Positions 37,901-46,478 are shown, counted from the first letter of the stretch. The stretch is DNA of 46,537 nt from Deltaproteobacteria bacterium (GCA_021824175.1 JAKALP010000039.1:1-46537), one strand, 5' to 3'. Numbers and translations: made by a program. Notes: generated by a model not told the origin, from the sequence alone.

Positions 37901-38741
37901 CACCGGCAAACTGCCCAGCACCATCAAACACAGCGCCGATCTCTCGCTGCTGCTCAAATATCTCTCCGGCCGGCTGCCGGTCTCCGATTTTGAGCTCGAC
38001 TTCGGCAAGCGCGGCACGGCCCTGAACATGCTCAACGCGCTCTTCCAGTTTCTGGACGAAGCCATCAACGGCATGTCACGTCCGGTGGACGCCATCAAGC
38101 ACCAGGCCAAGACCGTCACCGTGGGCACAAGCCGCATCAGCGAAAAATTGGAAGGCATCCTCTTCGACACTCTGGCCGCTTATCAGATCAGCGCGTCACA
38201 GCTCATCAACCGCAACATTCTGGTGCTGAAGAATTTGCAACATATCGTGTCCGAAATCAAAGGCGCCATTCTCTACCGCATCGGCGGCCTCAACCTGTTG
38301 GGCGAACCCACCGACGCCACCACCATCGAGATTATCCGCAAAGATGGGGTCCTCAAAGCCATTCCTTCCCGGGTGGAGACTGACCACAGCCTGAAAGGCA
38401 CCAAGCGCATCGTGGCCAGCCAGGGCAATGTCTACATCGCCAAGGGCCGCAAGGATGAACGCAGCATCATCATTATCCCGGCCATCTCCGCCGATGCCAC
38501 CACACCCAGCCGCATCGAGTTCCTGCTGCTGCTCCACATCGGATTCAAGCAGAATGTGGCGCTACCGTTGAAGATCAAGGCCCTGGGCGGCAAATATGAA
38601 AACATCAAAAACATTGTTCAGGAGAACAGTGTCGCCTGGCAAGATGAATTGCTTGAGAAAGTACCCATGGAAGAAATCTTCGGAGTTTCGGCCGAAAAAG
38701 TGGCTGAAATGATCGTAGCGAAAGTTGCCGCCAAGCGATAA
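34953..38741 (+). CDS. Giant GlmS-like protein (split glutaminase domain, two SIS domains, long C-terminal extension)
   Basis: 1262 residues from the ATG at 34953 (GGAGAGAG upstream); an earlier in-frame start lies inside kdnB and is rejected. The order follows glucosamine-6-phosphate synthase: CGLAGLIS (68-75), then after about 170 extra, partly helical residues RGRDSAGIS (246-254), HTRWASVG (353-360), NCHPV (366-370) and NGDIDNY (390-396); SIS domains begin at KEISEAP (571-577), with SQSGTTTD (684-691), STK (739-741) and GSGPNKSAADEIRIKLSE (811-828). About 350 C-terminal residues match nothing I know. GlmS is about 600 residues and uses an N-terminal Cys; here the candidate is Cys68, which would require removal of a propeptide. 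It lies right after kdnAB. It may make an amino-sugar phosphate or be a regulatory paralogue. Confidence 0.85.
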   Translation: MKPYDSSKNMTQRTWLRPLFQRAKAHGWRCLAMASELAAAPIYWGRCPAIHVGPAWVLLPGQSNTLHCGLAGLISIQHKSAGDATAFLPSLESPMPQIVAHPLHRCLETKLPLKAQYLGGSESLDKLYAAACALKNEAAFLALYADPRLQQTVVEIAGRLSVLVETEVSALQRQLGYLAAADAEIIDQRIEKLKDTAWCLKVEVLENIQKIRGLIGSGHRQADPREVKIFRNLNTVLNSIDRLEVRGRDSAGISLLFLVSAVTFEALNDEWNRAGHADLIRQRTSQTVLSNSSIGIHPQSGNGLTGITLTYKVAAEIGSLGDNIRFLRQEITNDPILHILARHPHQFHTVSAHTRWASVGAITVPNCHPVDNATTTQNCAAKGMIHACLNGDIDNYLALKQQWEQAQDPIPAEITTDTKIIPLQIEHHLRQGCTVEEAFRRAVSEFEGSHAITMHTDLAPGKFFLAQRGSGQAIFVGLGADYYLPTSEVYGFVEQTPSFIKLNGEKVVEGLNGPTQGQIFILDQNSKGGLEGIQAMYYDGTPVTLEQETVQRTQITSRDIDRQEFPHYFLKEISEAPVSVAKTLQNRWKISQGEESRYTIALPQSSFPDHIAQALAGNQIRRVYFIGQGTAGIAAQAISTILDYYLNEPALKISALKASELSGFQMDVQAEGASMADALVIAISQSGTTTDTNRAVDMVRARGALTMCIVNRRDSDLTFKVDGVVYTSSGRDIEMSVASTKAFYSQIVAGALISLKIAEVKKRRSSAFVAEEIKALLALPDQMRQVLALKERIQQSAQRLAPTRTYWAAVGSGPNKSAADEIRIKLSELCYKTISSDYVEDKKHIDLSSEPLIVVCAAGASNTVVGDIVKDTAIFKAHKAAPVVIVDEGETRFDPYAEDVIAVPAIASHLAPILNTLAGHLWGYFAALAINNGSRFLYRFREEIKRTVDQYASDGLDVYEVVLEKSFRERVAEFYTEFRRHLTTGKLPSTIKHSADLSLLLKYLSGRLPVSDFELDFGKRGTALNMLNALFQFLDEAINGMSRPVDAIKHQAKTVTVGTSRISEKLEGILFDTLAAYQISASQLINRNILVLKNLQHIVSEIKGAILYRIGGLNLLGEPTDATTIEIIRKDGVLKAIPSRVETDHSLKGTKRIVASQGNVYIAKGRKDERSIIIIPAISADATTPSRIEFLLLLHIGFKQNVALPLKIKALGGKYENIKNIVQENSVAWQDELLEKVPMEEIFGVSAEKVAEMIVAKVAAKR

Positions 38742-38757
38742 CGGCTGGTGTCACCGA

Positions 38758-38786
38758 GGCCGCGCGGACGCAGCAATGGCGCGGCC
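38758..38786. terminator. GC hairpin between convergent genes, possible bidirectional terminator
   Basis: GGCCGCGC and GCGCGGCC form a perfect 8-bp stem with a 13-base loop between the convergent GlmS-like and HtrA-like genes. There is no clear U tract on either strand, so termination is only suggested by position. Confidence 0.4.
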
Positions 38787-38801
38787 CCTATTGCCGGTAG
38801 C

Positions 38802-39824
38802 TCAGGCCGGTGCTTCCTTTGGAACAATGCCCAAGACTTCCCGCGCCGCACCCCGTAGAATTTCGATTTCCGCGGACCGCCCGATGGGCCATTCTGATAA
38901 GAAGCGGTGAAGATCATCCACACTCTGGACCGCCGCGCCGTTGACCGACACGATCAAATCCCCCCGACGCAAGCCCGCGCGCCCGGCTGGACCGTTGGCT
39001 TCCACGGACATCACCTCCACGGCATAATTGTTCTTCAACCCGTGAAACCGGACCAGGCGCCGATCCATCAATCGTTGTCGGGCCGCAATACCGAACGACC
39101 CCCGACGTACTCGGCCATGGGTCAAAATCTGGGAGACCACCCATTTGGCGGTGCTGGCCGGAATGGAAAAGCCGATACCCTGGGCCATGGCGATGATGGC
39201 CGTATTGATACCCACCACCTCGCCGGTTGAATCCACCAGGGCGCCTCCGGAATTGCCGGGATTCAGGGGCGCGGTGTGTTGAATGATGTTCTCGATGAGA
39301 CGCCCCTGGGTGCTGCGCAACGCCCGCCCCAAGGCGCTGACTACCCCGGTGGTGACCGTGGATTGAAACCCAAATGGATTGCCCATGGCTATGACCAATT
39401 GGCCGACCCGCAGCCGCTCCGAGCTGCCCAGGGTGCATGAGGGCAAATAGGCGGCATTGGCCCGAATGACGGCCAGATCCGTGGCCGGATCACTGCCAAT
39501 GGGCGTGGCCGTGAGACTGGTACCGTCCGTGAGGCTCACCACTAGATTTTTCGCCTGCTGGATCACATGATCATTGGTCAGAATATAGCCGTCCGGCGCG
39601 ATCACCACCCCGGAGCCGGCGCCGACTTGTTCGTTGGCCTCCCGGCGGGGCTGGTTGCCCACGGAAATGCTGACCACTGCAGGCCCCACGGCCTCCACCA
39701 CCGCCACCACCGCTCGCGAATACGCATCCAGCAACTCAAGGTCCCGGTCCCCGGCCGTTGGCTTGGCCATCGCGCCGCCCGGATCTACAGAATCGAATTG
39801 GTTTTGAAGCCATCTGAAATTCAT
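38802..39824 (-). CDS. HtrA/Deg-like serine protease with PDZ domain, no signal peptide
   Basis: 340 residues. Trypsin-like domain with His86 (TNDHVI), Asp116 (PATDLAVI) and Ser192 (NPGNSGGAL), followed by a PDZ domain (about 255-335, GPAGRAGLRRGDLIVSVNG). The catalytic triad is complete. HtrA proteins are normally periplasmic, yet the N-terminus (MNFRWLQNQFDSVDPGG) has no signal peptide or membrane anchor, so it may be cytoplasmic or exported in another way. The ATG directly follows the stop of the upstream SDR (TAAATG); a GGAGG lies 13 bases upstream. It is probably the second gene of a two-gene unit. Confidence 0.9.
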   Translation of the reverse strand: MNFRWLQNQFDSVDPGGAMAKPTAGDRDLELLDAYSRAVVAVVEAVGPAVVSISVGNQPRREANEQVGAGSGVVIAPDGYILTNDHVIQQAKNLVVSLTDGTSLTATPIGSDPATDLAVIRANAAYLPSCTLGSSERLRVGQLVIAMGNPFGFQSTVTTGVVSALGRALRSTQGRLIENIIQHTAPLNPGNSGGALVDSTGEVVGINTAIIAMAQGIGFSIPASTAKWVVSQILTHGRVRRGSFGIAARQRLMDRRLVRFHGLKNNYAVEVMSVEANGPAGRAGLRRGDLIVSVNGAAVQSVDDLHRFLSEWPIGRSAEIEILRGAAREVLGIVPKEAPA

Positions 39825-40583
39825 TTATAAAAATATACCTCCGGACGCTTCAATGCGCTGTCCATTGATCCACCCGTTTTCATCGCTGAGCAGTGAAGCA
39901 ATCAGACCGCCGATATCATCGGGCAGTCCCACACGCCCCAGGGATGTCTCGGAAGCGATCATGCGGTTTATGTCTTTGTTGTCCCGCACCATGCCTCCCC
40001 CGAAATCCGTTTCAATAGCGCCGGGCGCCACCGCGTTCACGGCGATTCGCCGCGGCCCCAGCTCCTTGGCCAGATAGCGGGTGAGCACCTCGACCGCGCC
40101 CTTCATGGCGGCATAAGCCGAATAGCCCGCCAAGGAAAAACGGGCCAGGCCGCTGGATAGATTGACGATGCGCCCGCCGTCGGCCATGAGCGGCAACAGG
40201 GCCTGGGTTAGGAAAAAGACCCCTTTGAAATGGATGTTCATCAACCGGTCGAACTGCTCTTCCGTGGTGTCGCTGAAGGTCGCATGCAGCCCGATGCCGG
40301 CGTTATTCACCAGGAAATCGAAGCGATCACGCTGCCAGTACTGCCGCAGGACACTCTTGACCTGCTCGGCAAAGGGCGCGAATCCCTTGCTGTTGCCCGT
40401 GTCCAGTTGCAAGGCCACCGCCTTGCGCCCCATTTGCTGAACCTCGGCCACCACATTGCGGGCCTCGTCCTGACGGCTGTGATAGGTCAAAATGCCATCC
40501 ACGCCCTTTTGGGCCAGATTCAGGATGGTGCTCTTGCCCAATCCCCGGCTGCCGCCGGTCACCAATGCGATTTTATTTTCCAT
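39825..40583 (-). CDS. Short-chain dehydrogenase/reductase (SDR)
   Basis: 252 residues from the ATG at 40583, with AAGGAGAG 6 bases upstream. An upstream in-frame start at 40664 adds a non-homologous leader. Cofactor motif TGGSRGLG (9-16), NNAG, catalytic Ser in NLSSG, and YAAMK (YxxxK). The C-terminal ending with GWINGQRIEASGG is typical of FabG-like classical SDRs. The substrate is unknown. It is immediately followed by the HtrA-like gene with no gap, implying co-expression. Confidence 0.9.
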   Translation of the reverse strand: MENKIALVTGGSRGLGKSTILNLAQKGVDGILTYHSRQDEARNVVAEVQQMGRKAVALQLDTGNSKGFAPFAEQVKSVLRQYWQRDRFDFLVNNAGIGLHATFSDTTEEQFDRLMNIHFKGVFFLTQALLPLMADGGRIVNLSSGLARFSLAGYSAYAAMKGAVEVLTRYLAKELGPRRIAVNAVAPGAIETDFGGGMVRDNKDINRMIASETSLGRVGLPDDIGGLIASLLSDENGWINGQRIEASGGIFL

Positions 40584-40744
40584 GGCGGGCTCTCCTTTTT
40601 CAGTAATGGGTGGCTGGGGCGCCTCAGCCTCCCGACCACCGTCGTGTTCATTTCGTCTGGACAAGGTAAGACGCGGATTTAAAGAATCCAGCCCATGTGC
40701 GGTTCATGTTGTCGCGATGACTCTTTAATAAAAATTTATGCTGT

Positions 40745-40801
40745 CCGTGCCATCCGAGTCATCCGTGGCAAAATTGACCACGGATGACACGAATGACACG
40801 G
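40745..40801. repeat. Inverted repeat of CCGTGTCATTCGTGTCATCCGTGG type
   Basis: Two 24-base arms (40745-40768 and 40778-40801) are complementary with about three mismatches around a 9-base loop. Each arm is itself a tandem of CGTGTCAT-like units. It lies in the gene-poor gap upstream of the SDR. Confidence 0.75.
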
Positions 40802-40839
40802 ATGGGTGATTTGGGTTGGTGGTTTATTAAATTGCTCTC

Positions 40840-41022
40840 ACGCAACGGCGCAACGCAATATCTGGAAGGAATTTACTGCTGGGGATAATGCTCCCGACGG
40901 AAGAAAAGCACCAGCTCACTGCGCCACCCATTCAGTGATCAGTCGCATGGCCTTGAGCACATTGAAACACCACAGATCCGTGAAGTTTTCAGGCAGCGGA
41001 TATTCAGGTTCAGACTGACTTG
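40840..41022 (-). pseudogene. Possible degraded C-terminal fragment of an IS3-type transposase
   Basis: On the minus strand one frame reads SQSEPEYPLPENF, then FNVLKAMRLITEWVAQ, a stop, and then SGALSPAV. The F-x-x-L-x-x-x-R-x-I-T-E-W pattern and the later LSPAV resemble the end of IS3-family OrfB, where a YNxxRPHxxLG segment would lie between. No inverted ends or upstream catalytic part are found. The match is weak and by eye only. The rest of the 40584-41534 gap (about 950 bases) holds the two repeats listed here and no intact gene. Confidence 0.3.
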
Positions 41023-41087
41023 CTTATGTAGATTCATCTTGAACCTCCTGTTTTGGTAATACCCAAATACGGCGGATGACATTACAA

Positions 41088-41139
41088 CAAGCTATCGCAA
41101 AAAAAGTTTTTGGGCCAAGAGACTTATTGAGACGGCTTG
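41088..41139. repeat. Dispersed hairpin repeat, copy 3
   Basis: The left arm CAAGCTATCGCAAAAAAAG and right arm CTTATTGAGACGGCTTG pair imperfectly around TTTTTGGGCCAAGA. It is the most diverged of the three full copies. Confidence 0.6.
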
Positions 41140-41534
41140 CAATTTTCAATGAGCCACACCTGGCGGATGATTTCAAGGTTTGGCGCCGATAGAGTTTTGG
41201 CCTCTGGGCGGAAGCAGATCTAAAGATCATCTCAGCTATCGCGATATTCTTCGCATTTGACCGGCAGTAAGGCGCCGGAAATCCGTATCGTCGGCAACCC
41301 GAAAATTCCAAAGAAACGCAAGAGGGATACGGCGAAATTCTAAATGTCGGACAATTACCGACCCCCCAACGGGGAACGCACCTACCGCAACATCAGACGT
41401 TCGCCGATTTAGTCCGAGCGCTGGCATTATTAACGTAGCCATCAGAAATGACGAACCGCCATCATGAAAGGAATTTTCTTCATGGAAGATTCCACCAAAA
41501 TTGCAAACCAACGATTTGAGAAAGGAAACTGACC

Positions 41535-41975
41535 ATGAAAAATTTTAATAAAATACTAGTCGTAAGCCGTTCCACCAAACACTGCTACAAAGTGTTGAGC
41601 GTGGGGATTTCCCTGGCCCACCAATATAACGCCTCTCTTTACGTGATGCATGTCATCCATGATCCGTTTAACCTGGATGGCTGGAATCTGCCGGTGCCCG
41701 GCCTGGAGCGCGAGTACCAGAAGATGGTCTCCAGCGCCAATGAAGATCTGGAGCGCATGGTGCACGAAGAAAAGAAAAAGGGGCTGCCCATCACGGTCTG
41801 GGTGCGCGACGGTCGCCCGGACAAAGAGATCATTAAAGCGGTCCAGGAGGAGAAGATTGATTTGGTCCTCATGCTGGCCCACGAAGAGGGCCGCCTGGAA
41901 CATTTTCTCTTTGGCAAAACCAACGACGCGCTGATCCGCGCGCTGCCGGCCTCAATCATGCTGATTAAAAAGTAG
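41535..41975 (+). CDS. Universal stress protein (UspA family)
   Basis: 146 residues. Usp fold: KILVVSRSTKHCYKVLSVGISLA, ASLYVMHVIHDP, and VRDGRPDKEIIKAVQEEKIDLVLM. The usual ATP-binding GxxGxxxxxxxxxGS motif is not seen; the corresponding region reads FLFGKTNDALIRALPASI, so it may be a non-ATP-binding Usp. It lies 10 bases upstream of the proton ATPase gene and probably shares its transcript, suggesting a regulatory or stress role linked to the pump. AAAGGA precedes the start. Confidence 0.88.
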   Translation: MKNFNKILVVSRSTKHCYKVLSVGISLAHQYNASLYVMHVIHDPFNLDGWNLPVPGLEREYQKMVSSANEDLERMVHEEKKKGLPITVWVRDGRPDKEIIKAVQEEKIDLVLMLAHEEGRLEHFLFGKTNDALIRALPASIMLIKK

Positions 41976-41985
41976 GAGGTCCGTC

Positions 41986-44490
41986 ATGAATACGGAATCA
42001 CTTAATGCCAACGATCTTCAGAACATTCCCATCGAAGAGTTGAAGATCCGTCTGGAATCCAACGAAAACGGCTTGACCGCCGCCGAGGCCCAAACCCGGA
42101 TCGTCCGGTTTGGCTACAACGAACTTCCCGAGAAGAAAACCAACCCCGTGTTGACCTTCCTGGGATACTTGTGGGGGCCCATCCCCTGGATGATCGAAGT
42201 GGCCGCGGTGCTATCCATCATCGTGCGTCACTGGGTGGATGCCATCATTATTGCCGTCTTGCTGCTGTTCAATGCCGTGGTGGGGTTCTGGCGGGAGTTT
42301 CAGGCCGGCAACGCGGTGGCGGCCCTGAAGAAGAAGTTGGCCCTCACCAGCCGGGTTCTGCGCGACGGCCAATGGCGGACGCTCGACGCCCGCCAGCTGG
42401 TGCCGGGGGATATGATCCGGTTGCGGCCGGGGGACATCATCCCCGCTGACGCCAGGCTGATACAGGGCGATTACCTGAGCACCGACCAGTCCGCCCTTAC
42501 CGGGGAATCGTTGCCGGTCAACAAGGTGGCCGGTGACATTGTCTACTCCGGGGCCATCGCCAAACAGGGCGAGATGACCGCCATGGTTACCGCCACCGGC
42601 CAGCGCACCTTCTTCGGCAAAACCGCCAGGCTGGTGGCCGACGCCAAAGCCGAATCCCATTTTCAGAAAGCGGTGCTCCAGATCGGCGACCACCTGATCT
42701 ACCTGAGCCTGGCGCTGGTGGTGGTGCTGGTACTGGTACAGCTTTTCCGCGGGACCTCCCCCCTGGAGCTGGTGCAGTTCGCGTTGATCCTTACCGTGGC
42801 GTCCATTCCCGTGGCCATGCCGGCCGTGCTATCCGTTACCATGGCCGTGGGGGCCCTGGCCTTGTCCAAACTCAAAGCCATCGTATCGCGGCTGGAGTCC
42901 ATCGAAGAGATGGCCGGCATGGATATTCTCTGCTCAGATAAAACCGGCACCCTGACCCAAAATCAGTTGACCCTCGGAACCCCCATGGCCTTTGCGGCCA
43001 AGAATCCCCAGGAATTGATCCTCGACGCCGCCCTGGCCTCCAAGGCCGAGAATAATGACGCCATCGACACCGCCGTGATCAACGGCGTAAGCGACTCGCA
43101 GAGCCTGCAGGCCTTCCGCCAGCTCAAATTTCTGCCGTTCGATCCCAAAGGCAAGCGCACCGAAGCGCAAATCGTGGATTCCCAAGGGCAGGCCTTCAAG
43201 GTGAGCAAGGGCGCACCCCAGGTGATCCTGGAGTTGGCCAGGGTCGATGCCGCCACCCGGGACAAGGCCGATATCACCATCAACACCCTGGCCGCCAAAG
43301 GCTTCCGCACCCTGGGCGTGGCCCGCACCGCGCCGGATGGGTCCTGGCGGTTTCAAGGTATTCTGCCACTGTACGACCCGCCCCGGCCGGACTCGGCCGA
43401 CACCATCAACCAGGCCAAGGCCCATGGCATCCAGATCAAAATGATCACCGGCGACAACCTCGCCATCGCGCGCGAAACCGCCGCCCAATTAAACCTGGGC
43501 ACATCGATCTACCCGGCCGATCGGCTCTTCGGCGGCAATCCCCCAGAAGGGCAAGCCACTGCCATTATGAGCCGGGAGGCCGAGTCGGCCGACGGTTTTG
43601 CCCAGGTGTTTCCCGAGCACAAATATGCCATTGTGAAAGCCTTACAGGCGCGCAACCACATCGTGGGCATGACCGGCGACGGCGTCAACGATGCGCCGGC
43701 CCTCAAGCAGGCGGACATGGGCATCGCCGTCAGCGGCGCCACCCATGCGGCTCAGGCGGCCGCCGACCTGGTGCTGACCGCGCCCGGCCTTTCCGTCATC
43801 ATCAATGCCGTGGAAGAAGCCCGCCGCATCTTCCAGCGCATGAACAGCTACGCCGTCTACCGCATTACCGAAACCATCCACATCATGATCTTCGTGGTGC
43901 TGGCCATGATCGTGTTCAACTTCTACCCCATCACCGCCATCATGATCATCCTGCTGGCATTTCTTAACGACGTGCCCATCATGACCATCGCCTATGACCA
44001 GACCTGGCTGCCGCCCAAGCCGGTGCGCTGGAACATGCCGCGCCTCATCTCCGTATCCACGGTCATGGGGTTGACCGGCGTGGCCGGCAGCTTTCTGATG
44101 CTGATCCTGGCTCTGGACCGGCTCCATTTGGGGATTGACCAGGTGCAGACGTTCATATTCCTGAAAATGGCCGTGGCCGGACATTTGACCCTGTTCGTGG
44201 CCCGCACCCGCGAGCACTTCTGGAAAAAGCCCTATCCCGCGCCAGTGATGGTCTGGTCGGCCCTGCTGACCAAATTGGCTGGCACCCTGCTGGCCGCCTA
44301 TGGCTTCGGCTTGATCACGCCCATCAGCTGGACGCAAATTGGTCTGATCTGGGCATATGCCATCACCTGGGCCTTTTTCACCGACTGGGCCAAAGTGTGG
44401 GTCTACAAATACTTCGAGCGGCACGCCAAGCCCCGGACCCGCCAATTGAGCCCTGGCCAGCCGAGGATCGCCGTGCATTGGCCCCGGTGA
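41986..44490 (+). CDS. Plasma-membrane-type proton-translocating P-type ATPase (P3A)
   Basis: 834 residues. N-terminal cation ATPase domain (NENGLTAAEAQTRIVRFGYNELPEKK), TGES (172-175), phosphorylation site CSDKTGTLT (Asp318), KGAPQ, MITGDNLAIA and the hinge MTGDGVNDAPALKQADMGIAV. About ten membrane segments. Length and motifs match P3A proton pumps, which expel H+ at the cost of ATP and energise the membrane or protect from acid. Strong AGGAGG 6 bases before the ATG. Co-transcribed with uspA. A divalent-cation substrate is less likely given the missing CPx and PEGL-type motifs. Confidence 0.92.
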   Translation: MNTESLNANDLQNIPIEELKIRLESNENGLTAAEAQTRIVRFGYNELPEKKTNPVLTFLGYLWGPIPWMIEVAAVLSIIVRHWVDAIIIAVLLLFNAVVGFWREFQAGNAVAALKKKLALTSRVLRDGQWRTLDARQLVPGDMIRLRPGDIIPADARLIQGDYLSTDQSALTGESLPVNKVAGDIVYSGAIAKQGEMTAMVTATGQRTFFGKTARLVADAKAESHFQKAVLQIGDHLIYLSLALVVVLVLVQLFRGTSPLELVQFALILTVASIPVAMPAVLSVTMAVGALALSKLKAIVSRLESIEEMAGMDILCSDKTGTLTQNQLTLGTPMAFAAKNPQELILDAALASKAENNDAIDTAVINGVSDSQSLQAFRQLKFLPFDPKGKRTEAQIVDSQGQAFKVSKGAPQVILELARVDAATRDKADITINTLAAKGFRTLGVARTAPDGSWRFQGILPLYDPPRPDSADTINQAKAHGIQIKMITGDNLAIARETAAQLNLGTSIYPADRLFGGNPPEGQATAIMSREAESADGFAQVFPEHKYAIVKALQARNHIVGMTGDGVNDAPALKQADMGIAVSGATHAAQAAADLVLTAPGLSVIINAVEEARRIFQRMNSYAVYRITETIHIMIFVVLAMIVFNFYPITAIMIILLAFLNDVPIMTIAYDQTWLPPKPVRWNMPRLISVSTVMGLTGVAGSFLMLILALDRLHLGIDQVQTFIFLKMAVAGHLTLFVARTREHFWKKPYPAPVMVWSALLTKLAGTLLAAYGFGLITPISWTQIGLIWAYAITWAFFTDWAKVWVYKYFERHAKPRTRQLSPGQPRIAVHWPR

Positions 44491-44588
44491 AGTACTACAA
44501 ACGATTTCAAAATATAGGCAAATTTGTCAATGGGCCAAACGGCATTATAGTAGCGCTTATGAAGTTCACTTGAAAAAAGGATATTTAA

Positions 44589-46247
44589 ATGAAAGCATCC
44601 GACCTGATGATCCGCTGCCTGGAGAGCGAAGGCATCGAGTATGTGTTCGGCGTTCCGGGCGAAGAGAATGCCGATTTTCTTCTATCGCTGGAGCAGTCCG
44701 ATAAAATCCGCTTCATCCTTTGCCGCCACGAACAGGGAGCGGCCTTCATGGCCGAGGTGTACGGCCGCTTGACCGGCAATCCCGCCGTGTGTCTGAGCAC
44801 CCTGGGCCCCGGCGCCACCAACCTGATCACCGGCGTGGCCGATGCCAACATGGATCGGGCCCCTATGCTGGCCATCACTGGTCAGGGCAATTCCATGCGG
44901 CGGCACAAGGAGTCCCACCAGATCATGGATGTGGTGGCCATGTACCGGCCGGTCACCAAGTTCGCCCAATCCGTGCTGCATCCCGACACGATCCCCGAAC
45001 TGATCCGCAAAGCCGTGCGCCAGGCGCGCACTGAAAAACCGGGCGCCTGCCTGATCGAATTGCCCGAAGACATCGCCAAGCTGGAATCCGACGCCGAACC
45101 CCTGGAAGTGCGGCGCTTTCGCCGGCCTGTGCCGGACGACAAAATTGTGGACAAAGCCTGGGAAGTAATCGCCTCGGCCCGGCGGCCCATTATTCTGGCG
45201 GGCAACGGCGCCATCCGCAAACGGGCCAGCAAACAGTTGCGGCGGTTTGTGGAGCAAACCGGCATCGGCGTAATCAGCACCTTCATGGGCAAGGGCGCCG
45301 TGGACATGGACGATGAGCGCTGCTGCTTCACCATCGGCCTGCAAGACCGCGATTACACGGCCTTGGCCGTGGAAGAGTCCGATGTGATCATCACCCTGGG
45401 CTACGACATGGTGGAGTACCCGCCCCGGCTGTGGAACACCACCTGCTGCCATCGCATCGTGCATATCGATTTCATCCCGGCTGAAATCGACGATCGCTAT
45501 CCCCTGGATGCCGAAGTGGTCGGCGATCTGGCCCACACGCTGTGGATGCTCAACGAGCGCGCCGCGGCTGACCCGCGGCCAGCGCAGAATTTCGATCACC
45601 GTCACACCCGCCAGGCCCGGCAGGCCATGCTGGCCGAATTTCGCGAGTATGCCGAAGATACTTCGGTCGGCACCATCAAGCCCCAGAAAGTGCTCTGGGA
45701 TACCCGCCGCGTGCTGGGCCCCGAAGACATTTTACTCTCCGATGTGGGAGCTCACAAAATGTGGGTGGGCCGCTACTACCACAGCCATGAACCCAATACC
45801 TGCCTGATCCCCAATGGCTTCTGCGCCATGGGCTTTGCCCTGCCCGGCGCCATCGGCGCGTCCCTGGTCGCCCCCCTTCGCAAAGTCATGGCCGTGTGCG
45901 GCGACGGCGCGCTATTGATGAACGTGCAGGAGATGGAGACCGCCCGGCGGCTCAACAGCAACATCGTCGTGCAGGTATGGGTAGACAATGCTTACGGCCT
46001 GATCTCCTGGAAGCAGCAGAACCACTACGGACATCACACCGATCTGGGCTTCGGCAATCCGGACTTTGTCCAGATGGCGCGCGCCTTTGGATGGCAGGCC
46101 CATTACTGCGACCGCAGCGCGGAGCTGCAGACCGTGCTGCGCGAAGCATTGGCGGAAGAAGGGCCCAGCCTGGTAGTAATCCCCATTGACTACCGTGAAA
46201 ATGCCAAACTGACCCAACGGCTGGGAAAGATCGGGATGAGGGTGTGA
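44589..46247 (+). CDS. Acetolactate synthase large-subunit-like TPP enzyme
   Basis: 552 residues. TPP-dependent enzyme with catalytic Glu48 in CRHEQGAAFMAE, GPGATNLITGVADA, a central domain (FRRPVPDDKIVDKAW...ILAGNGAI) and TPP-binding GDGALLMNVQEMETARRLNSN ending in DNAYG. Family members join two pyruvates to acetolactate; related enzymes handle oxalyl-CoA or glyoxylate. No small regulatory subunit gene follows, so a catabolic or stand-alone form is likely. AAGGA lies before the ATG. It is about 100 bases downstream of the ATPase and may be separately expressed. Confidence 0.85.
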   Translation: MKASDLMIRCLESEGIEYVFGVPGEENADFLLSLEQSDKIRFILCRHEQGAAFMAEVYGRLTGNPAVCLSTLGPGATNLITGVADANMDRAPMLAITGQGNSMRRHKESHQIMDVVAMYRPVTKFAQSVLHPDTIPELIRKAVRQARTEKPGACLIELPEDIAKLESDAEPLEVRRFRRPVPDDKIVDKAWEVIASARRPIILAGNGAIRKRASKQLRRFVEQTGIGVISTFMGKGAVDMDDERCCFTIGLQDRDYTALAVEESDVIITLGYDMVEYPPRLWNTTCCHRIVHIDFIPAEIDDRYPLDAEVVGDLAHTLWMLNERAAADPRPAQNFDHRHTRQARQAMLAEFREYAEDTSVGTIKPQKVLWDTRRVLGPEDILLSDVGAHKMWVGRYYHSHEPNTCLIPNGFCAMGFALPGAIGASLVAPLRKVMAVCGDGALLMNVQEMETARRLNSNIVVQVWVDNAYGLISWKQQNHYGHHTDLGFGNPDFVQMARAFGWQAHYCDRSAELQTVLREALAEEGPSLVVIPIDYRENAKLTQRLGKIGMRV

Positions 46248-46478
46248 CGGGTTTTGATCGCGTGCACCGCAGGCGTAATGGAATCATAGGGGGTGGCGGT
46301 GTTATGGGCTGTTGCCAGTAGGCGTTGAAAGATGAAACTTGTTTGGTAAAAGGCGCGTCCAGCGAATAAGAAAAACATGACGCACGATCTGCTCCCTCTC
46401 CCCGTTGGGGTGTACAGACCGGGGTCAAGGGTTACAACTGTTCAAGGACATAGGTAACACTTTATTAGTGACTGTTTT

